Positions 27,290 to 35,956 of a stretch of 64,000 nucleotides of DNA are shown here, piece by piece. The stretch is from assembly GCA_028285415.1 (NCBI GenBank), contig JANQPF010000003.1, positions 310,001 to 374,000 of the forward strand. Direction: 5' to 3'. The stretch comes from Pseudomonadales bacterium (GTDB lineage Bacteria > Pseudomonadota > Gammaproteobacteria > Pseudomonadales > Azotimanducaceae). A program made the translations under genes and the position numbers. The notes under the pieces are model-generated. The model saw only the letters and a program-made list of their open reading frames with translations. It had not been told where the DNA came from and did not search any database. The first letter of the stretch is position 1. Each line of letters opens with the position of its first letter.

Positions 27290-28477
27290 ATGATCGTCAA
27301 ACCCCGTATCCGCGGCTTCATCTGCACAACCGCCCACCCCACCGGCTGCGCCGCCAACGTGCAATCGCAGATTGACTACGTGCGCGCGCAGGGGGAGATA
27401 TCTTCGGGCGAGCTCAAAAACGTGCTCGTGCTCGGCTGCTCGGGTGGCTACGGTCTCGCCTGCCGCGTTGTTTCCGCGTTCGGCTGCGGTGCCAACACGC
27501 TGGGCATTTCGTTCGAAAAACAGCCTGCGGAAAACAAAACGGCAACCGCCGGCTGGTACAACAACGTGGCTTTTGAAGACGCCGCCGCCGCGGCAGGACT
27601 CTATGCCAGAACCCTGGACGGCGACGCGTTTTCCGACGAGATGCGCGAGCGTGCGATCGACACGATCAAGGCGGATCTCGGCACGATTGATCTCGTGGTT
27701 TACAGCCTCGCTTCGCCCGTGCGCCAACATCCGAAAACGGGTGAGCTGCATCGCTCTGCCATCAAACCCCTGGGCGAAGCCCTGGACATCAAGTCCGTGC
27801 ACGTGGACAAAGGTGAGGTGGTCCAGGTCAATCTGGAGCCCGCAACGCCGGATGAGACCGCAAACACCGTGGCGGTCATGGGCGGCGAAGACTGGGAGTT
27901 CTGGATGGACGCGCTCAAGGAGGCTGACCTGCTCGCCCCCGGATGCCAGACGGTCGCTTTCACCTACATTGGTACCGAGCTCACCTGGCCCATCTACTGG
28001 GACGGCACGCTGGGTCAGGCGAAGCTGGATCTCGACCGCGCGAGCCGTGCAATCAGCGCAAAGCTGGCGGATGTCGACGGCGCGGCCCACGTCGCCGTGC
28101 TCAAAGCCATTGTGAGCCAGGCAAGCTCCGCGATTCCGGTAGTGCCGCTCTATGTGGCGCTCCTCTTCAAAGTGATGAAGGAGCAGGGCATTCACGAGGA
28201 CATCATTTCCCACATCCACCGCATGTTTGCGACCCAGCTGAAGGCCGGTGTGGACATGCGTCTGGACGACGACGGCCGCATACGCATGGACGACGTTGAA
28301 CTCTCGGATCCGGTGCAGGAAGAGGTGCAGCGCCGCTGGCCGCTGGTGACGACGGAGAATCTCGACGAGCTTGGTGATCTCGAAGGCTACCGCGAGGACT
28401 TCCTCAAGATCTTCGGCTTCGGTTTCGATGGCGTCGACTACGACGCGGACGTGGATCCTACGCTCGGCAGAGTCTGA
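27290..28477 (+). CDS. fabV: Trans-2-enoyl-ACP reductase FabV
   Basis: A 395-residue NADH-dependent enoyl-ACP/CoA reductase of the triclosan-resistant FabV type. It starts MIVKPRIRGFICTTAHP, the invariant family N-terminus, and contains LGCSGGYGLA (cofactor loop) and the active-site Y-x8-K pair Tyr236/Lys245 in PIYWDGTLGQAK. Reduces the double bond in the last step of fatty-acid elongation. Typical of Vibrio, Pseudomonas and other non-enteric gammaproteobacteria. Confidence 0.96.
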   Translation: MIVKPRIRGFICTTAHPTGCAANVQSQIDYVRAQGEISSGELKNVLVLGCSGGYGLACRVVSAFGCGANTLGISFEKQPAENKTATAGWYNNVAFEDAAAAAGLYARTLDGDAFSDEMRERAIDTIKADLGTIDLVVYSLASPVRQHPKTGELHRSAIKPLGEALDIKSVHVDKGEVVQVNLEPATPDETANTVAVMGGEDWEFWMDALKEADLLAPGCQTVAFTYIGTELTWPIYWDGTLGQAKLDLDRASRAISAKLADVDGAAHVAVLKAIVSQASSAIPVVPLYVALLFKVMKEQGIHEDIISHIHRMFATQLKAGVDMRLDDDGRIRMDDVELSDPVQEEVQRRWPLVTTENLDELGDLEGYREDFLKIFGFGFDGVDYDADVDPTLGRV

Positions 28478-28540
28478 TGCTCACGCCGCCGGCCGTCTGA
28501 TCGGGGGGCGCTGATTTCCCGGGTGGGGTAGCGTCCCGGG

Positions 28541-29671
28541 GTGCACCACCATCCTTACAGCTCGGTTACCGGACAGCTGTTTACGGCCTGCCGCTATGCG
28601 GTCTACGCCATCCTTGCGCTCTTGATCAGCCTCACGTGGACGGAGACTCGGCTCTTGGCCGTGGCAATTGCGGGCTATCTGACCCTTGCATGTGTCATGC
28701 ACGCCGTCTGTCGGCCGCGCACGGCTGCAACGTACGTCCACGTTGCGCATGGCCTCGAGGCGGTGCTTGCGCTGACGCTTCTCGTCTGGATCCGCGCACC
28801 GCTCGAAATCCATCTGCTCGCCGCCAGCGTCTTTGTCAGCGCCAATACGGCGCTCTGGGGCTGGCGTGGTTGTCTCTCGCAGGCCCTCGGCGCTGGCCTG
28901 GTTGCCGGGATTGCGCTCGCAGCGTTGCCGTCTCCGTCGTCTGAGGCCGTGCGCTTTGCGTGTCTTGGAGCGGCGCTGGTTTTCAGCCTGGGTTTGAGCC
29001 TGGCGGCCCATCAGCAGGCGGTACGCCTGTCCCGACGGGGGTGTGCCTGGCGCGACGAAAGTCGGGCGCTGCGCCGCTATCTGCCGGAAGATCTGCCGCG
29101 ACGGCTCGAAGATACGTCCGTCCATCGCGCCTGGTATTGCGTCGGTTTCGTGGACCTGAGCGGCTTTACCCGCGCGACGCTGGAGCTCGACGACCGCGCC
29201 CTGGAGTTGTTTCTCAACAACTTTCTTGCAGCGGCCACGTCTCTCGTGCGGGCGTGGGACGGCCACGTTGCCAAATTCCTCGGCGATGGCGTGCTGTGTG
29301 TATTTCCTGCCGAAACGGCGTTTGAGCAACGCAACACCGCCGTGCAGGCGGTGCGCTGCCTGCGCCAGATGCCGGAGGCATTGCAGACCGGCAGGACGCC
29401 GGTGCTGCCCGATCTCGGCGCGAGCATCGGCATTGCCTGTGGAGAGTGTCTCGCCGGAGAGTGGGGGGGTGCGGGCCGCTATGACTACACGGTCATCGGC
29501 GCGCCGGTGAACCGCGCGCAGCGGCTGCAGGCCAGGGCTGCCCGCCACGGTGGCCTCTTGATGGACGCCCGCACCGCCGCGCTCATAGCCCCCGATGAGA
29601 AACCGGGCCTGAAACTCGATTTGAAACTGAAAGGGTTGGGTCTGGTCGAGGCCTATCCATTGAGTGGCTGA
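28541..29671 (+). CDS. Membrane-anchored class III adenylate/guanylate cyclase
   Basis: A 376-residue protein with five or six N-terminal transmembrane segments (about 10-160) and a C-terminal class III cyclase domain. Metal-binding aspartates are Asp205 (FVDLSGFT) and Asp249 (KFLGDGVLC); Lys245 and the Asp in RYDYTVIG are the adenine-selecting residues, and VIGAPVNRAQRL supplies the Asn/Arg pair. It therefore looks catalytically complete and specific for ATP, making cAMP in response to a membrane signal. Start is GTG. Isolated between fabV and hemE; a G/C-rich 63-bp spacer precedes it. Confidence 0.88.
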   Translation: MHHHPYSSVTGQLFTACRYAVYAILALLISLTWTETRLLAVAIAGYLTLACVMHAVCRPRTAATYVHVAHGLEAVLALTLLVWIRAPLEIHLLAASVFVSANTALWGWRGCLSQALGAGLVAGIALAALPSPSSEAVRFACLGAALVFSLGLSLAAHQQAVRLSRRGCAWRDESRALRRYLPEDLPRRLEDTSVHRAWYCVGFVDLSGFTRATLELDDRALELFLNNFLAAATSLVRAWDGHVAKFLGDGVLCVFPAETAFEQRNTAVQAVRCLRQMPEALQTGRTPVLPDLGASIGIACGECLAGEWGGAGRYDYTVIGAPVNRAQRLQARAARHGGLLMDARTAALIAPDEKPGLKLDLKLKGLGLVEAYPLSG

Positions 29672-29741
29672 CGGACAATACGCCGGTGAATGTGCGGATC
29701 AGGTCTGCTAAGGTTCGCCCGTTTTTTCGACGACGTAGACA

Positions 29742-30764
29742 ATGGACAAGGTTTTCACCGCCGCCTGCCGCGGCGAACCCACGCCGCACACGCCGATCTG
29801 GCTGAATCGACAGGCGGGACGCTACATGCCTGAATATCATCAGGTAAAAGGTGACATGCCCAGCCTGGACTTCTTCAAAAATCCGGAGAAAGCGGCGCAG
29901 GCGACCCTCGACGCACAGCGGATTCTCGGTGTGGATGCCGCCATTATGTTCGCCGACTTGTTGCCCATCATGGAGCCGATGGGCCTGTCCCTCGACTACG
30001 TGGCCGGGCAGGGTCCCGTGTTTGCCAACCCGGTGCGCAGCGCCGCAGACGTTGCCGCGCTCGTCAACGCGCCGGCCACGGAAGCCACGCCCTACATTGC
30101 CGAGACGGTCAAAAACATCATCGATGGTTTGCCATCTGATATTGCCCTCATCGGATTCGCCGGTGCGCCGTTCACGCTTGCGTCCTACGCGATCGAAGGC
30201 AAAGGCTCGCGCAACTACGTGTTCGTAAAAAAAATGATGTACGAGGCGCCTGCGCTCTGGAACGAGCTCATGGGTAAGCTGGTTGATCAATTGGCAAGTT
30301 ACCTCTCCCTGCAGATTGATTCCGGCGTCGATGCGGTGCAGCTCTTCGACACGTGGGTGGGCAACCTCTCCGTGACTGATTTCCGCAAGTATGTGCTGCC
30401 GCATCTTGAGGCGCTCAGGAAAGCGCTCGGCGATCGGGTGCCTGTGATCTATTTCGGCACCGGCAACAGCCATCTGCTGCCTGACATCGTTCCGCTAGGT
30501 TTCGACGTGGTTGCGTTCGACTGGCGCACCCCGCTTGCCGAAACCTGGGAAACCCTCGGTTTCAAGGCGGTGCAGGGTAATCTCGATCCGATTGTGCTCT
30601 GCGCCGATCGCGCCACCGTAGAACGGCAGGCAAAAGCGCTGCTCGACAGCGTCGACGGCAAGGCCGGCCACATTTTCAATCTCGGCCACGGCATCATTCC
30701 GGAAACACCCGTGGACAACGTGAAGTACCTGGTCGAGCTCGTGCACGAGCACAGCGCCAGGTAG
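29742..30764 (+). CDS. hemE: Uroporphyrinogen decarboxylase
   Basis: A 340-residue haem-pathway enzyme converting uroporphyrinogen III to coproporphyrinogen III. PIWLNRQAGRYMPEY (about 17-31) holds the substrate-binding arginines, and GFAGAPFTLASYAIEGKGS is the second signature. Preceded by 70 bp without a strong promoter match and followed by a small membrane protein gene 23 bp later. Confidence 0.97.
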   Translation: MDKVFTAACRGEPTPHTPIWLNRQAGRYMPEYHQVKGDMPSLDFFKNPEKAAQATLDAQRILGVDAAIMFADLLPIMEPMGLSLDYVAGQGPVFANPVRSAADVAALVNAPATEATPYIAETVKNIIDGLPSDIALIGFAGAPFTLASYAIEGKGSRNYVFVKKMMYEAPALWNELMGKLVDQLASYLSLQIDSGVDAVQLFDTWVGNLSVTDFRKYVLPHLEALRKALGDRVPVIYFGTGNSHLLPDIVPLGFDVVAFDWRTPLAETWETLGFKAVQGNLDPIVLCADRATVERQAKALLDSVDGKAGHIFNLGHGIIPETPVDNVKYLVELVHEHSAR

Positions 30765-30787
30765 TTGAGAAGGCATAGGGGGATGCG

Positions 30788-31195
30788 ATGAAAACGGCAC
30801 TCAAACTCTTTGGCGCCCTGGTGGCGCTTCTGCTCGTTGTGATCGTTCTGGAGGTTGTCGCCTCAGAAAGCGGCGAGGTGGTGGTTGTCACGACCACCGA
30901 TGCAGAAGGCGCGCAGGCAGAGACGCGCCTGTGGGTAGTCGATCATGACGGCAGCGTGTGGCTGCGTTCCGGGTCTCCGGCGTCGGGCTGGTACCAGCGG
31001 ATGCAGGCCAATCCGGAGGTGACCGTTGAGCGTGATGGCCAGACTTTCACCGCGCAGATCGAACCGCTGCCGGCTATGCGCGACGCCATCAACGCTGAGA
31101 TGGCGGACAAGTACGGATGGGCTGATGCTTACATCGGGATGCTGTTCGGTCGCGAAGACGCCATTCCCATTCGTCTGGTCACCGCAGCGCCGTAG
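30788..31195 (+). CDS. Membrane-anchored split-barrel (nitroreductase/PPOX-like) protein
   Basis: A 135-residue protein: one N-terminal membrane helix (LFGALVALLLVVIVLEVVA) and a small beta domain resembling deazaflavin/FMN split-barrel proteins (TTDAEGAQAETRLWVVDHDG, then KYGWADAYIGMLFGR). It is clearly a paralogue of the minus-strand gene at 33306-33713, sharing the helix, the V.TT..G...TR.W.V motif and the terminal YGW.DA.IGMLF block. Cofactor unknown. Its stop is 1 bp from the end of the minus-strand array. Confidence 0.7.
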   Translation: MKTALKLFGALVALLLVVIVLEVVASESGEVVVVTTTDAEGAQAETRLWVVDHDGSVWLRSGSPASGWYQRMQANPEVTVERDGQTFTAQIEPLPAMRDAINAEMADKYGWADAYIGMLFGREDAIPIRLVTAAP

Positions 31196-31196
31196 C

Positions 31197-31427
31197 TCAC
31201 AGATTGAAGTCAGACGGCGGCTGATACTCCCTGGGCAGACGCCCGTAGTTGTTGCGATCCGGTATCAGAAGGCCCGCCTTTGACAAGGCGGCAAACAAGC
31301 TTGCTTCGAATGCCTCCGGCCAGCCGTCACTGGCGGCCGACCAGCACTGCGCGCACACACCAATTCGATAGCCCGGCACGTCCTTGACGGCGGGACCTGC
31401 CAGGCACAGGTAGCAGATGTCAGGCAC
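31197..31427 (-). CDS. Small cysteine-rich (zinc-ribbon-like) protein
   Basis: A 76-residue protein, last gene of the long minus-strand array. MPDICYLCLAG gives a CxxC near the N-terminus and GVCAQCWSAA a second CxxC, a plausible zinc ribbon; the C-terminus is proline- and tyrosine-rich (YGRLPREYQPP). No known family recognised. Overlaps the upstream GFA gene by 8 bp. Confidence 0.6.
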   Translation of the reverse strand: MPDICYLCLAGPAVKDVPGYRIGVCAQCWSAASDGWPEAFEASLFAALSKAGLLIPDRNNYGRLPREYQPPSDFNL

Positions 31428-31782
31428 GCGGCAGCCAGCTCAGACGGGTGTCGTCGTAGACGTCCCGGTCCGGCGGAAACTCGTTGGGATCGTCCAAGCT
31501 GCCCAGGGTCACGTCAACCCACTCCGGGTGAGAGGCGTTGATACAAACGACAGGCGTGCCGCAACCGGTACAGAAATAGCGGGTGCCGTCGGTGGAAGAT
31601 TTCAGGGTTGCCGGCTCACCGCGCGTGTAGCGAAAGTGCGCTTTGTCGACGACCAGCCAGCTGACGAAGGGTGCCGCGCTGGTGCGCCGGCACATCGTGC
31701 AGTGACAGTTGACGGATGCAAGCGGCGCGTCGCTGATCTCATAACCGATGGCGCCGCAAAAGCACCCTCCGGTGGCGGCCAT
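31420..31782 (-). CDS. GFA (glutathione-dependent formaldehyde-activating enzyme-like) zinc protein
   Basis: A 120-residue GFA-family protein. Zinc cysteines are seen in GGCFCGAIGYE, CHCTMCRR and YFCTGCGTP, the standard three clusters. Most GFA proteins are of unknown substrate despite the family name. Start at MAATGGCFCG lies 1 bp after the stop of the upstream small membrane gene. One of three GFA genes in this array. Confidence 0.88.
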   Translation of the reverse strand: MAATGGCFCGAIGYEISDAPLASVNCHCTMCRRTSAAPFVSWLVVDKAHFRYTRGEPATLKSSTDGTRYFCTGCGTPVVCINASHPEWVDVTLGSLDDPNEFPPDRDVYDDTRLSWLPRA

Positions 31783-31783
31783 G

Positions 31784-31969
31784 TCAGCGCTGCTGGCGCA
31801 TCCGGCGGGCAATCAAAGCAATGGCGGCCACCACCAGAATACCTGGAAGCAGGTGCACGGGTTCCGCGAGATAGTGCAATACGCCGCTTACAGCGCCGTG
31901 GCCTTCATGTGCCGCGGCGCTCATGCCGCTGATGAGAAGGGCAGATGCGAGCAGAATGCGTTTTGTCAT
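31784..31969 (-). CDS. Small exported/membrane protein
   Basis: A 61-residue protein with a signal-like N-terminus (MTKRILLASALLISGMSAAAH), a His/Gly segment (HEGHGAVSGVLHY) and a second hydrophobic helix (LLPGILVVAAIALIARRM). HEGH might bind copper or another metal. No family recognised. Coupled to the GFA gene downstream. Confidence 0.55.
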   Translation of the reverse strand: MTKRILLASALLISGMSAAAHEGHGAVSGVLHYLAEPVHLLPGILVVAAIALIARRMRQQR

Positions 31970-32061
31970 GTCAATTTCTTCCAGTTGATCTCAGAAACGG
32001 GAAACGGATTGCGGACAATATAGCCCCGCAGGGGAGCCAGGCGCCAGTACTACGTGTCGGA
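31970..32061 (-). promoter_or_regulatory. Array spacer with hairpin and AT-rich element
   Basis: This gap holds a CTCCCC-TGC-GGGG hairpin and, reading the minus strand, TATATT shortly after it, a possible -10 for the last three genes of the array. No clear -35 was seen. Confidence 0.25.
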
Positions 32062-32442
32062 CTAGCTCAGATTGATCCGAAGATAGGCCCGTCGGTGAAA
32101 CTTGCCGGTCAGCTTTGAGCCGGTGTTGGCAAGCCACATCTGCCAGCCGTACTTCTTCTGCAGTGCCGCCAGGGCGCGCTCAATCTCCGCCGGATCGTCC
32201 ACCACCAACGCCGTGGCGTCCACCCAGTCGCTCGTCAGCGTGCCGTTGAACGTGCAGCAGGCCATACGTGCCTGATTCGAATTCCGCAGCCGCTTGACCT
32301 TACCGGCATCGCTTTCGCTGAAAACCCACAGGCCGTCGTCGACGGCGGCACACCACACCGGCGTCGCCACCATCGCCCCGGACTTGCGGAACGTCGCGAG
32401 GCTCACGTAGGGCGCGTCTGCGAGCTCGTCAAATGTTGTCAT
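32062..32442 (-). CDS. PPOX-class FMN/F420 split-barrel protein
   Basis: A 126-residue pyridoxamine-5-phosphate-oxidase-like protein. YVSLATFRKSGAMVATPVW is the typical strand pair that begins the split barrel, followed by DGLWVFSESDAGKVKRLRN for phosphate binding. Probable FMN- or F420-binding oxidoreductase of unknown substrate. Overlaps the upstream lipoprotein gene by 4 bp (ATGA). Confidence 0.82.
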   Translation of the reverse strand: MTTFDELADAPYVSLATFRKSGAMVATPVWCAAVDDGLWVFSESDAGKVKRLRNSNQARMACCTFNGTLTSDWVDATALVVDDPAEIERALAALQKKYGWQMWLANTGSKLTGKFHRRAYLRINLS

Positions 32443-32633
32443 AGATCCTCTCGCTCCCGTTGATAGTCGCGATACGCTCTTTCGAACTGGGCCGCGCAGG
32501 CGCGGCGCTCATCGGCAACGGTCAACGTTTCGCACTGTGCTTTGCTGCGGCCGAGGTCGCGTCCAAACTCGTAGAGCTGCCGGTCGGAGCAGCCGCCGAA
32601 GAGCACAATGACGACAATGAACAAACGGCTCAC
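32439..32633 (-). CDS. Small lipoprotein
   Basis: A 64-residue protein with a short lipoprotein signal (LFIVVIVLFGGC, lipobox cysteine at residue 15) and a charged helical tail (FERAYRDYQREREDL). No known family. Coupled by 4-bp overlaps to both neighbours. Confidence 0.6.
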   Translation of the reverse strand: MSRLFIVVIVLFGGCSDRQLYEFGRDLGRSKAQCETLTVADERRACAAQFERAYRDYQREREDL

Positions 32634-33016
32634 TGTTCGAGAGCGTGAGGAATCCGCGCCCAGGGTGGTGCGTCCTCGGTAAACACCGTCCGCGTGGGTA
32701 CGAAGTTCGTCGGGTCGTCGAGTGTTCCGGCAGCGACGCTGATGAGATCAATCTGGGTCTCCCCCCAGAGATGGCTGCCGCAGTTCGGGCAGAAGTGACG
32801 GTCCACCTCGCGTCCCGATTCGGCAGCGGTTCGGTAAAAGGACGTGGTGCCGCTCGTGTGCGTGAAATCCGCAGCCGCAACCATCATTCCCGCATAACCG
32901 TCGGTCCCGGCGCGCCGCGTACACAACGAACAGAAACAGTAGAGGGAGAGTACCGGCTCGCCGCTGATCTCGTAGCGCACCTGTCCGCACGCGCAGCCGC
33001 CTGTGATCACCTTCAT
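32630..33016 (-). CDS. GFA family zinc protein
   Basis: A 128-residue GFA protein starting MKVITGGCACGQVRYEISG, with further zinc cysteines in YCFCSLCTRR and HFCPNCGSHLWG. The ATG overlaps the stop of the DUF1330 gene (4 bp), which excludes a longer in-frame extension. It differs markedly from the other two GFA genes in the array, so recent tandem duplication is unlikely. Confidence 0.88.
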   Translation of the reverse strand: MKVITGGCACGQVRYEISGEPVLSLYCFCSLCTRRAGTDGYAGMMVAAADFTHTSGTTSFYRTAAESGREVDRHFCPNCGSHLWGETQIDLISVAAGTLDDPTNFVPTRTVFTEDAPPWARIPHALEQ

Positions 33017-33309
33017 GTTGCAGGCAATCCGTCGATGACCACCACGTTTCCGCTCGATGCGGCCAGGCGATGCTGCAGGATCTCCTGATAGGGACCCGAC
33101 TGATACCACGCGTCCAGATCGGCGCGGCTCGGGAACGACAGAAGCACGGTGCGGGTGAACGCCCAATCGCCTTCCAGCGTCGCCGGGGCTTCGTCCACGG
33201 CGAGGATGGCGCCGTTGTGGGCGCTGAAAATGTCCATGAATCCGGCTTCGTACTGCGCATAGCGCTCGCGGTCGTGAATGTTCAACGTGGCAATAGCGTA
33301 GACCGTCAT
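33013..33309 (-). CDS. DUF1330 family protein
   Basis: A 98-residue dimeric alpha+beta barrel protein of the DUF1330 family: YAIATLNIHDRERYAQYE at the start and GNVVVIDGL at the end, with SFPSRADLDAWYQSGPYQEI between. Function unknown. Overlapping starts and stops on both sides. Confidence 0.85.
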   Translation of the reverse strand: MTVYAIATLNIHDRERYAQYEAGFMDIFSAHNGAILAVDEAPATLEGDWAFTRTVLLSFPSRADLDAWYQSGPYQEILQHRLAASSGNVVVIDGLPAT

Positions 33310-33713
33310 GTTTCCTCCGTACGAGACAGTTCCATCATCCGGGACGCGCTGGTGTCGAAGAGCATGCCGATCCAGGCGTCCCGCCAGCCATATTTTTCCC
33401 GCATCATCCGACGTATGCGTTCGTGACTTTCCGCGGACGTATGCAGCACAAAGTGGTAGCGGCCATCCAGGTTCTGCCCGCTCAGCGTCAGCTCATCTTC
33501 GCCGATCAGATCAACAACCCAGGGATTCTGCGGGTTGCCTGCCTCCAGATACAGCGTGCTGTCCTCTTCGACGAACCAGACGTGTGTCGTCCGGTTTGCC
33601 CCGGCCGCGGATACGGTGTGGACAGTGACGACACCGCTGATTTCGAGCGCAACCGCGGTCACGACGACAAAAGCGACGAGCAGTGAAAACGTTCCGCTGG
33701 CCAGCCGTTTCAC
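33306..33713 (-). CDS. Membrane-anchored split-barrel protein (paralogue of the gene after hemE)
   Basis: A 135-residue protein with one N-terminal transmembrane helix (LLVAFVVVTAVALEISGVV) and a small beta domain ending KYGWRDAWIGMLF. It has the same length and layout as the plus-strand gene just outside the array, from which it differs in most positions. Probable FMN/F420-type split-barrel; function unknown. 1 bp downstream of the M48 peptidase gene. Confidence 0.7.
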   Translation of the reverse strand: MKRLASGTFSLLVAFVVVTAVALEISGVVTVHTVSAAGANRTTHVWFVEEDSTLYLEAGNPQNPWVVDLIGEDELTLSGQNLDGRYHFVLHTSAESHERIRRMMREKYGWRDAWIGMLFDTSASRMMELSRTEET

Positions 33714-33714
33714 A

Positions 33715-34914
33715 TCAGTCGAGCTCCGTTTCCGCCTCCAGGGTTTTCTCGACGAACAGCGGCGGTACTTCCAGGGAGTGTGCTATTTCGCAGAGCGTGT
33801 CCCGTTCCGCGCCGGTGCTATGGCCATCTGCGCGTGACATCATGCAGAGGTCGCGAATGATCTGCATGCGCTTGGGTATGGAAGTCATCGCCTTGACCTG
33901 CTTGATGCGCGCCGGCACTTCGGACTTGAGCTGCTCGATATCGAGTTTTCTGGTGAACGTGGCTTCGCCAAAAAATTGTTCAAACACTTTGATCTCCTCG
34001 TCGGAGATTCCCCGGCTTGCGTCGGCAACGGCAATGGCTGCGGCAAAAAGCAGCCGTCGCATGGCCTCGGCAATGTCCGTTTTGCCTTCGAGGTAGCTCG
34101 GCTCCATCAGGCTCATGATGCCCTCGACGCCGAGGTCGAGCTCGTCAATGTCCATACCGTCCGGGACGATGAGCTCGGACTCGTGGAAAATTTTCAGCGC
34201 TTTGACGCGTAGCGGACTGAAAGGGTGCGTCAAAAACCAGTCCTCTGTCGGCGCGCCCTGGCCGGGCTGGGCGTCTTCCAGCTGCATCTCGTCCACCTGG
34301 GCGAGGAACTCCGCAACGGAGAAATCGGCGTATTGTCCGGTCAGGCCGCTCGCCAGCTTGAAGAGCGCGTGTGCCACCGATTCCAGATCCTGAGCGCAGT
34401 AGGCGCCGGCCCGGTCCGCCGAAATTTCCGCATAACGCGACCAGCTCGTGAGCGTCAGAGCCAGGCGGGGATTCGGCCGGTGCTGACCGCGCATGATGTA
34501 ACCGATCGGAATGTCGTGATGCCCGAACAGGTGGTGGCCGAGCTCGTGGCCCATGACAAAACGTATCTCTTCTTCGGTGAACGCCTCCAGAAGGGCAGAG
34601 CTGAACATGATGAACAGGCGCCCCGCTTCGGGTTTCACGCAGGCGGCGTTGTAGCTCGGGCTCGGAAACACGTAGAGCTCGAGGGGTATGTCCATGGACA
34701 GCTGTTCGCGGCACGCCTCGGCCGTTTTGTGCAGTTCCGCGGCCATGGTGGGACTCAGCCTCACGGAGGTGGACAGCAGCCGACGGCGCACACCGAGGTT
34801 GCCTTTCTCTTCGTGTCTCGCGATCTGTTCGTTGACTCTTCTGACATCCTGGTCTGTCAGCAGCTGGTCGAACAGTTCCTTGTCATGCTGGTTGCGCAGC
34901 CGCTGTGGGTCCAT
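33715..34914 (-). CDS. M48 family metallopeptidase with C-terminal TerB-like domain
   Basis: A 399-residue zinc peptidase. HELGH (123-127) and Glu163 in YAEISADRAG form the metal site. There are no membrane segments, unlike HtpX. The C-terminal 110 residues are helical and resemble TerB (RADGHSTGAERDTLCEIAHSL). One of the largest proteins of the array. M48 plus TerB-like fusions are known in marine bacteria but without assigned function. Confidence 0.85.
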   Translation of the reverse strand: MDPQRLRNQHDKELFDQLLTDQDVRRVNEQIARHEEKGNLGVRRRLLSTSVRLSPTMAAELHKTAEACREQLSMDIPLELYVFPSPSYNAACVKPEAGRLFIMFSSALLEAFTEEEIRFVMGHELGHHLFGHHDIPIGYIMRGQHRPNPRLALTLTSWSRYAEISADRAGAYCAQDLESVAHALFKLASGLTGQYADFSVAEFLAQVDEMQLEDAQPGQGAPTEDWFLTHPFSPLRVKALKIFHESELIVPDGMDIDELDLGVEGIMSLMEPSYLEGKTDIAEAMRRLLFAAAIAVADASRGISDEEIKVFEQFFGEATFTRKLDIEQLKSEVPARIKQVKAMTSIPKRMQIIRDLCMMSRADGHSTGAERDTLCEIAHSLEVPPLFVEKTLEAETELD

Positions 34915-34918
34915 GAGC

Positions 34919-35344
34919 TTATCCTGTCAGGTGATTGAGGGTCGCACGGAAAATCATGAACCACAGCGCTGCGGACGCGGCAAAGTAGATCCAGAAACGC
35001 ACGATGACGACGTTGACGGTGCAGTGCACGGCGCTGTGGGCAACCCGCAGCGCGGTGAAGAGCCACGCGGCGCCGAGGTACACGCTGTCCACCTGTCCGG
35101 TGACGTGCAGGTACAGACACATGGCGTAAAACAGCACCGGCATCTCGAACAGGTTCTTGAGATTGTCCGAGGGATTGGAGACTTCCGGCGGCTGCAGCTC
35201 GGCAAACCGCGCGGATCTCAGTTCATCGGGACCGAACTCGTTCTGCGTAATGAATGGGATACGTTTGGCATACATGTAAACCCACACCACAAAGGTGAGG
35301 ATGAACATGGTGAACATGGGCGCAAATATGGCGTGGTCCTGCAA
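34919..35344 (-). CDS. MAPEG family membrane protein
   Basis: A 141-residue four-helix membrane protein. NPSDNLKNLFEMPVLFYA and ALRVAHSAVHCTVNVVIVR are the MAPEG signatures (eicosanoid/glutathione metabolism family). Bacterial members are of unknown substrate, some with glutathione transferase activity. 4 bp upstream of the M48 gene. Confidence 0.85.
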   Translation of the reverse strand: MQDHAIFAPMFTMFILTFVVWVYMYAKRIPFITQNEFGPDELRSARFAELQPPEVSNPSDNLKNLFEMPVLFYAMCLYLHVTGQVDSVYLGAAWLFTALRVAHSAVHCTVNVVIVRFWIYFAASAALWFMIFRATLNHLTG

Positions 35345-35407
35345 CGTGACTCTCCCCCGTCAACGCTCCCTAGTGTACCCGCCTGCCTCGCGGCTGCCAC
35401 CTGGGTC

Positions 35408-35956
35408 TTAGGCCACCGGTCGCCGGAGCCTGAAGGTGAGTTCGTGGATCACCTTGCCGTCGCAGGTGCTTTCCTCAGTGGTCTCGAGGGTCATACCGAG
35501 ACGCTCCAGCAGCCGTGCTGAAGGCTTGTTGCGGGCGTCGGTGATGCCCTCGATGACGTCGGCGGCGGTCGTTTCCCACAGCCAGCCGATGAGCGCGCCG
35601 AGGGCTTCCGAGGCAAGCCCGCGTCCGTGATGGTCGTGGCTCAGCGTCACTCCGAGCTCAATTGTGCGTCCGGTGGCGTCGAGATGGACGCCAATGTCGC
35701 CGATCAGGCGCATGTCCGCATCGGCGATACCCAGCTGATGCCAGCTGCCCGGCTGGAAGAGCTCGATGTGCTGATGCTCACGCAGGAATTCCAGCGCCGC
35801 TGCGTCGTCGGTGACTGACCAACCCTGATAACGGGCCAGCGTCGGGTTGGTCCGGTAGTGCTGAAAGTCCTCGAGATCAGCGGTACTGAGTCGCCGCAAG
35901 TACAATCGCGGCGTCTGCAACAGAATCGCGGACACGTCAGCGCCGTGCGATCGCAT
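35408..35956 (-). CDS. GNAT acetyltransferase, RimJ/RimL type
   Basis: A 182-residue N-acetyltransferase. TPRLYLRRLSTADLEDFQHY is the RimJ/RimL-like start; HDHHGRGLASEALGALIGW holds the acetyl-CoA loop. The ATG overlaps the stop of the dehydrogenase gene by 20 bp; a GTG only 1 bp after that stop is an equally possible start. Acetyl acceptor unknown. Confidence 0.85.
   Translation of the reverse strand: MRSHGADVSAILLQTPRLYLRRLSTADLEDFQHYRTNPTLARYQGWSVTDDAAALEFLREHQHIELFQPGSWHQLGIADADMRLIGDIGVHLDATGRTIELGVTLSHDHHGRGLASEALGALIGWLWETTAADVIEGITDARNKPSARLLERLGMTLETTEESTCDGKVIHELTFRLRRPVA

Noticed and set aside
28478-28540. Terminator after fabV
   Set aside because: G/C-rich with possible stems, but no T-run follows on the plus strand.
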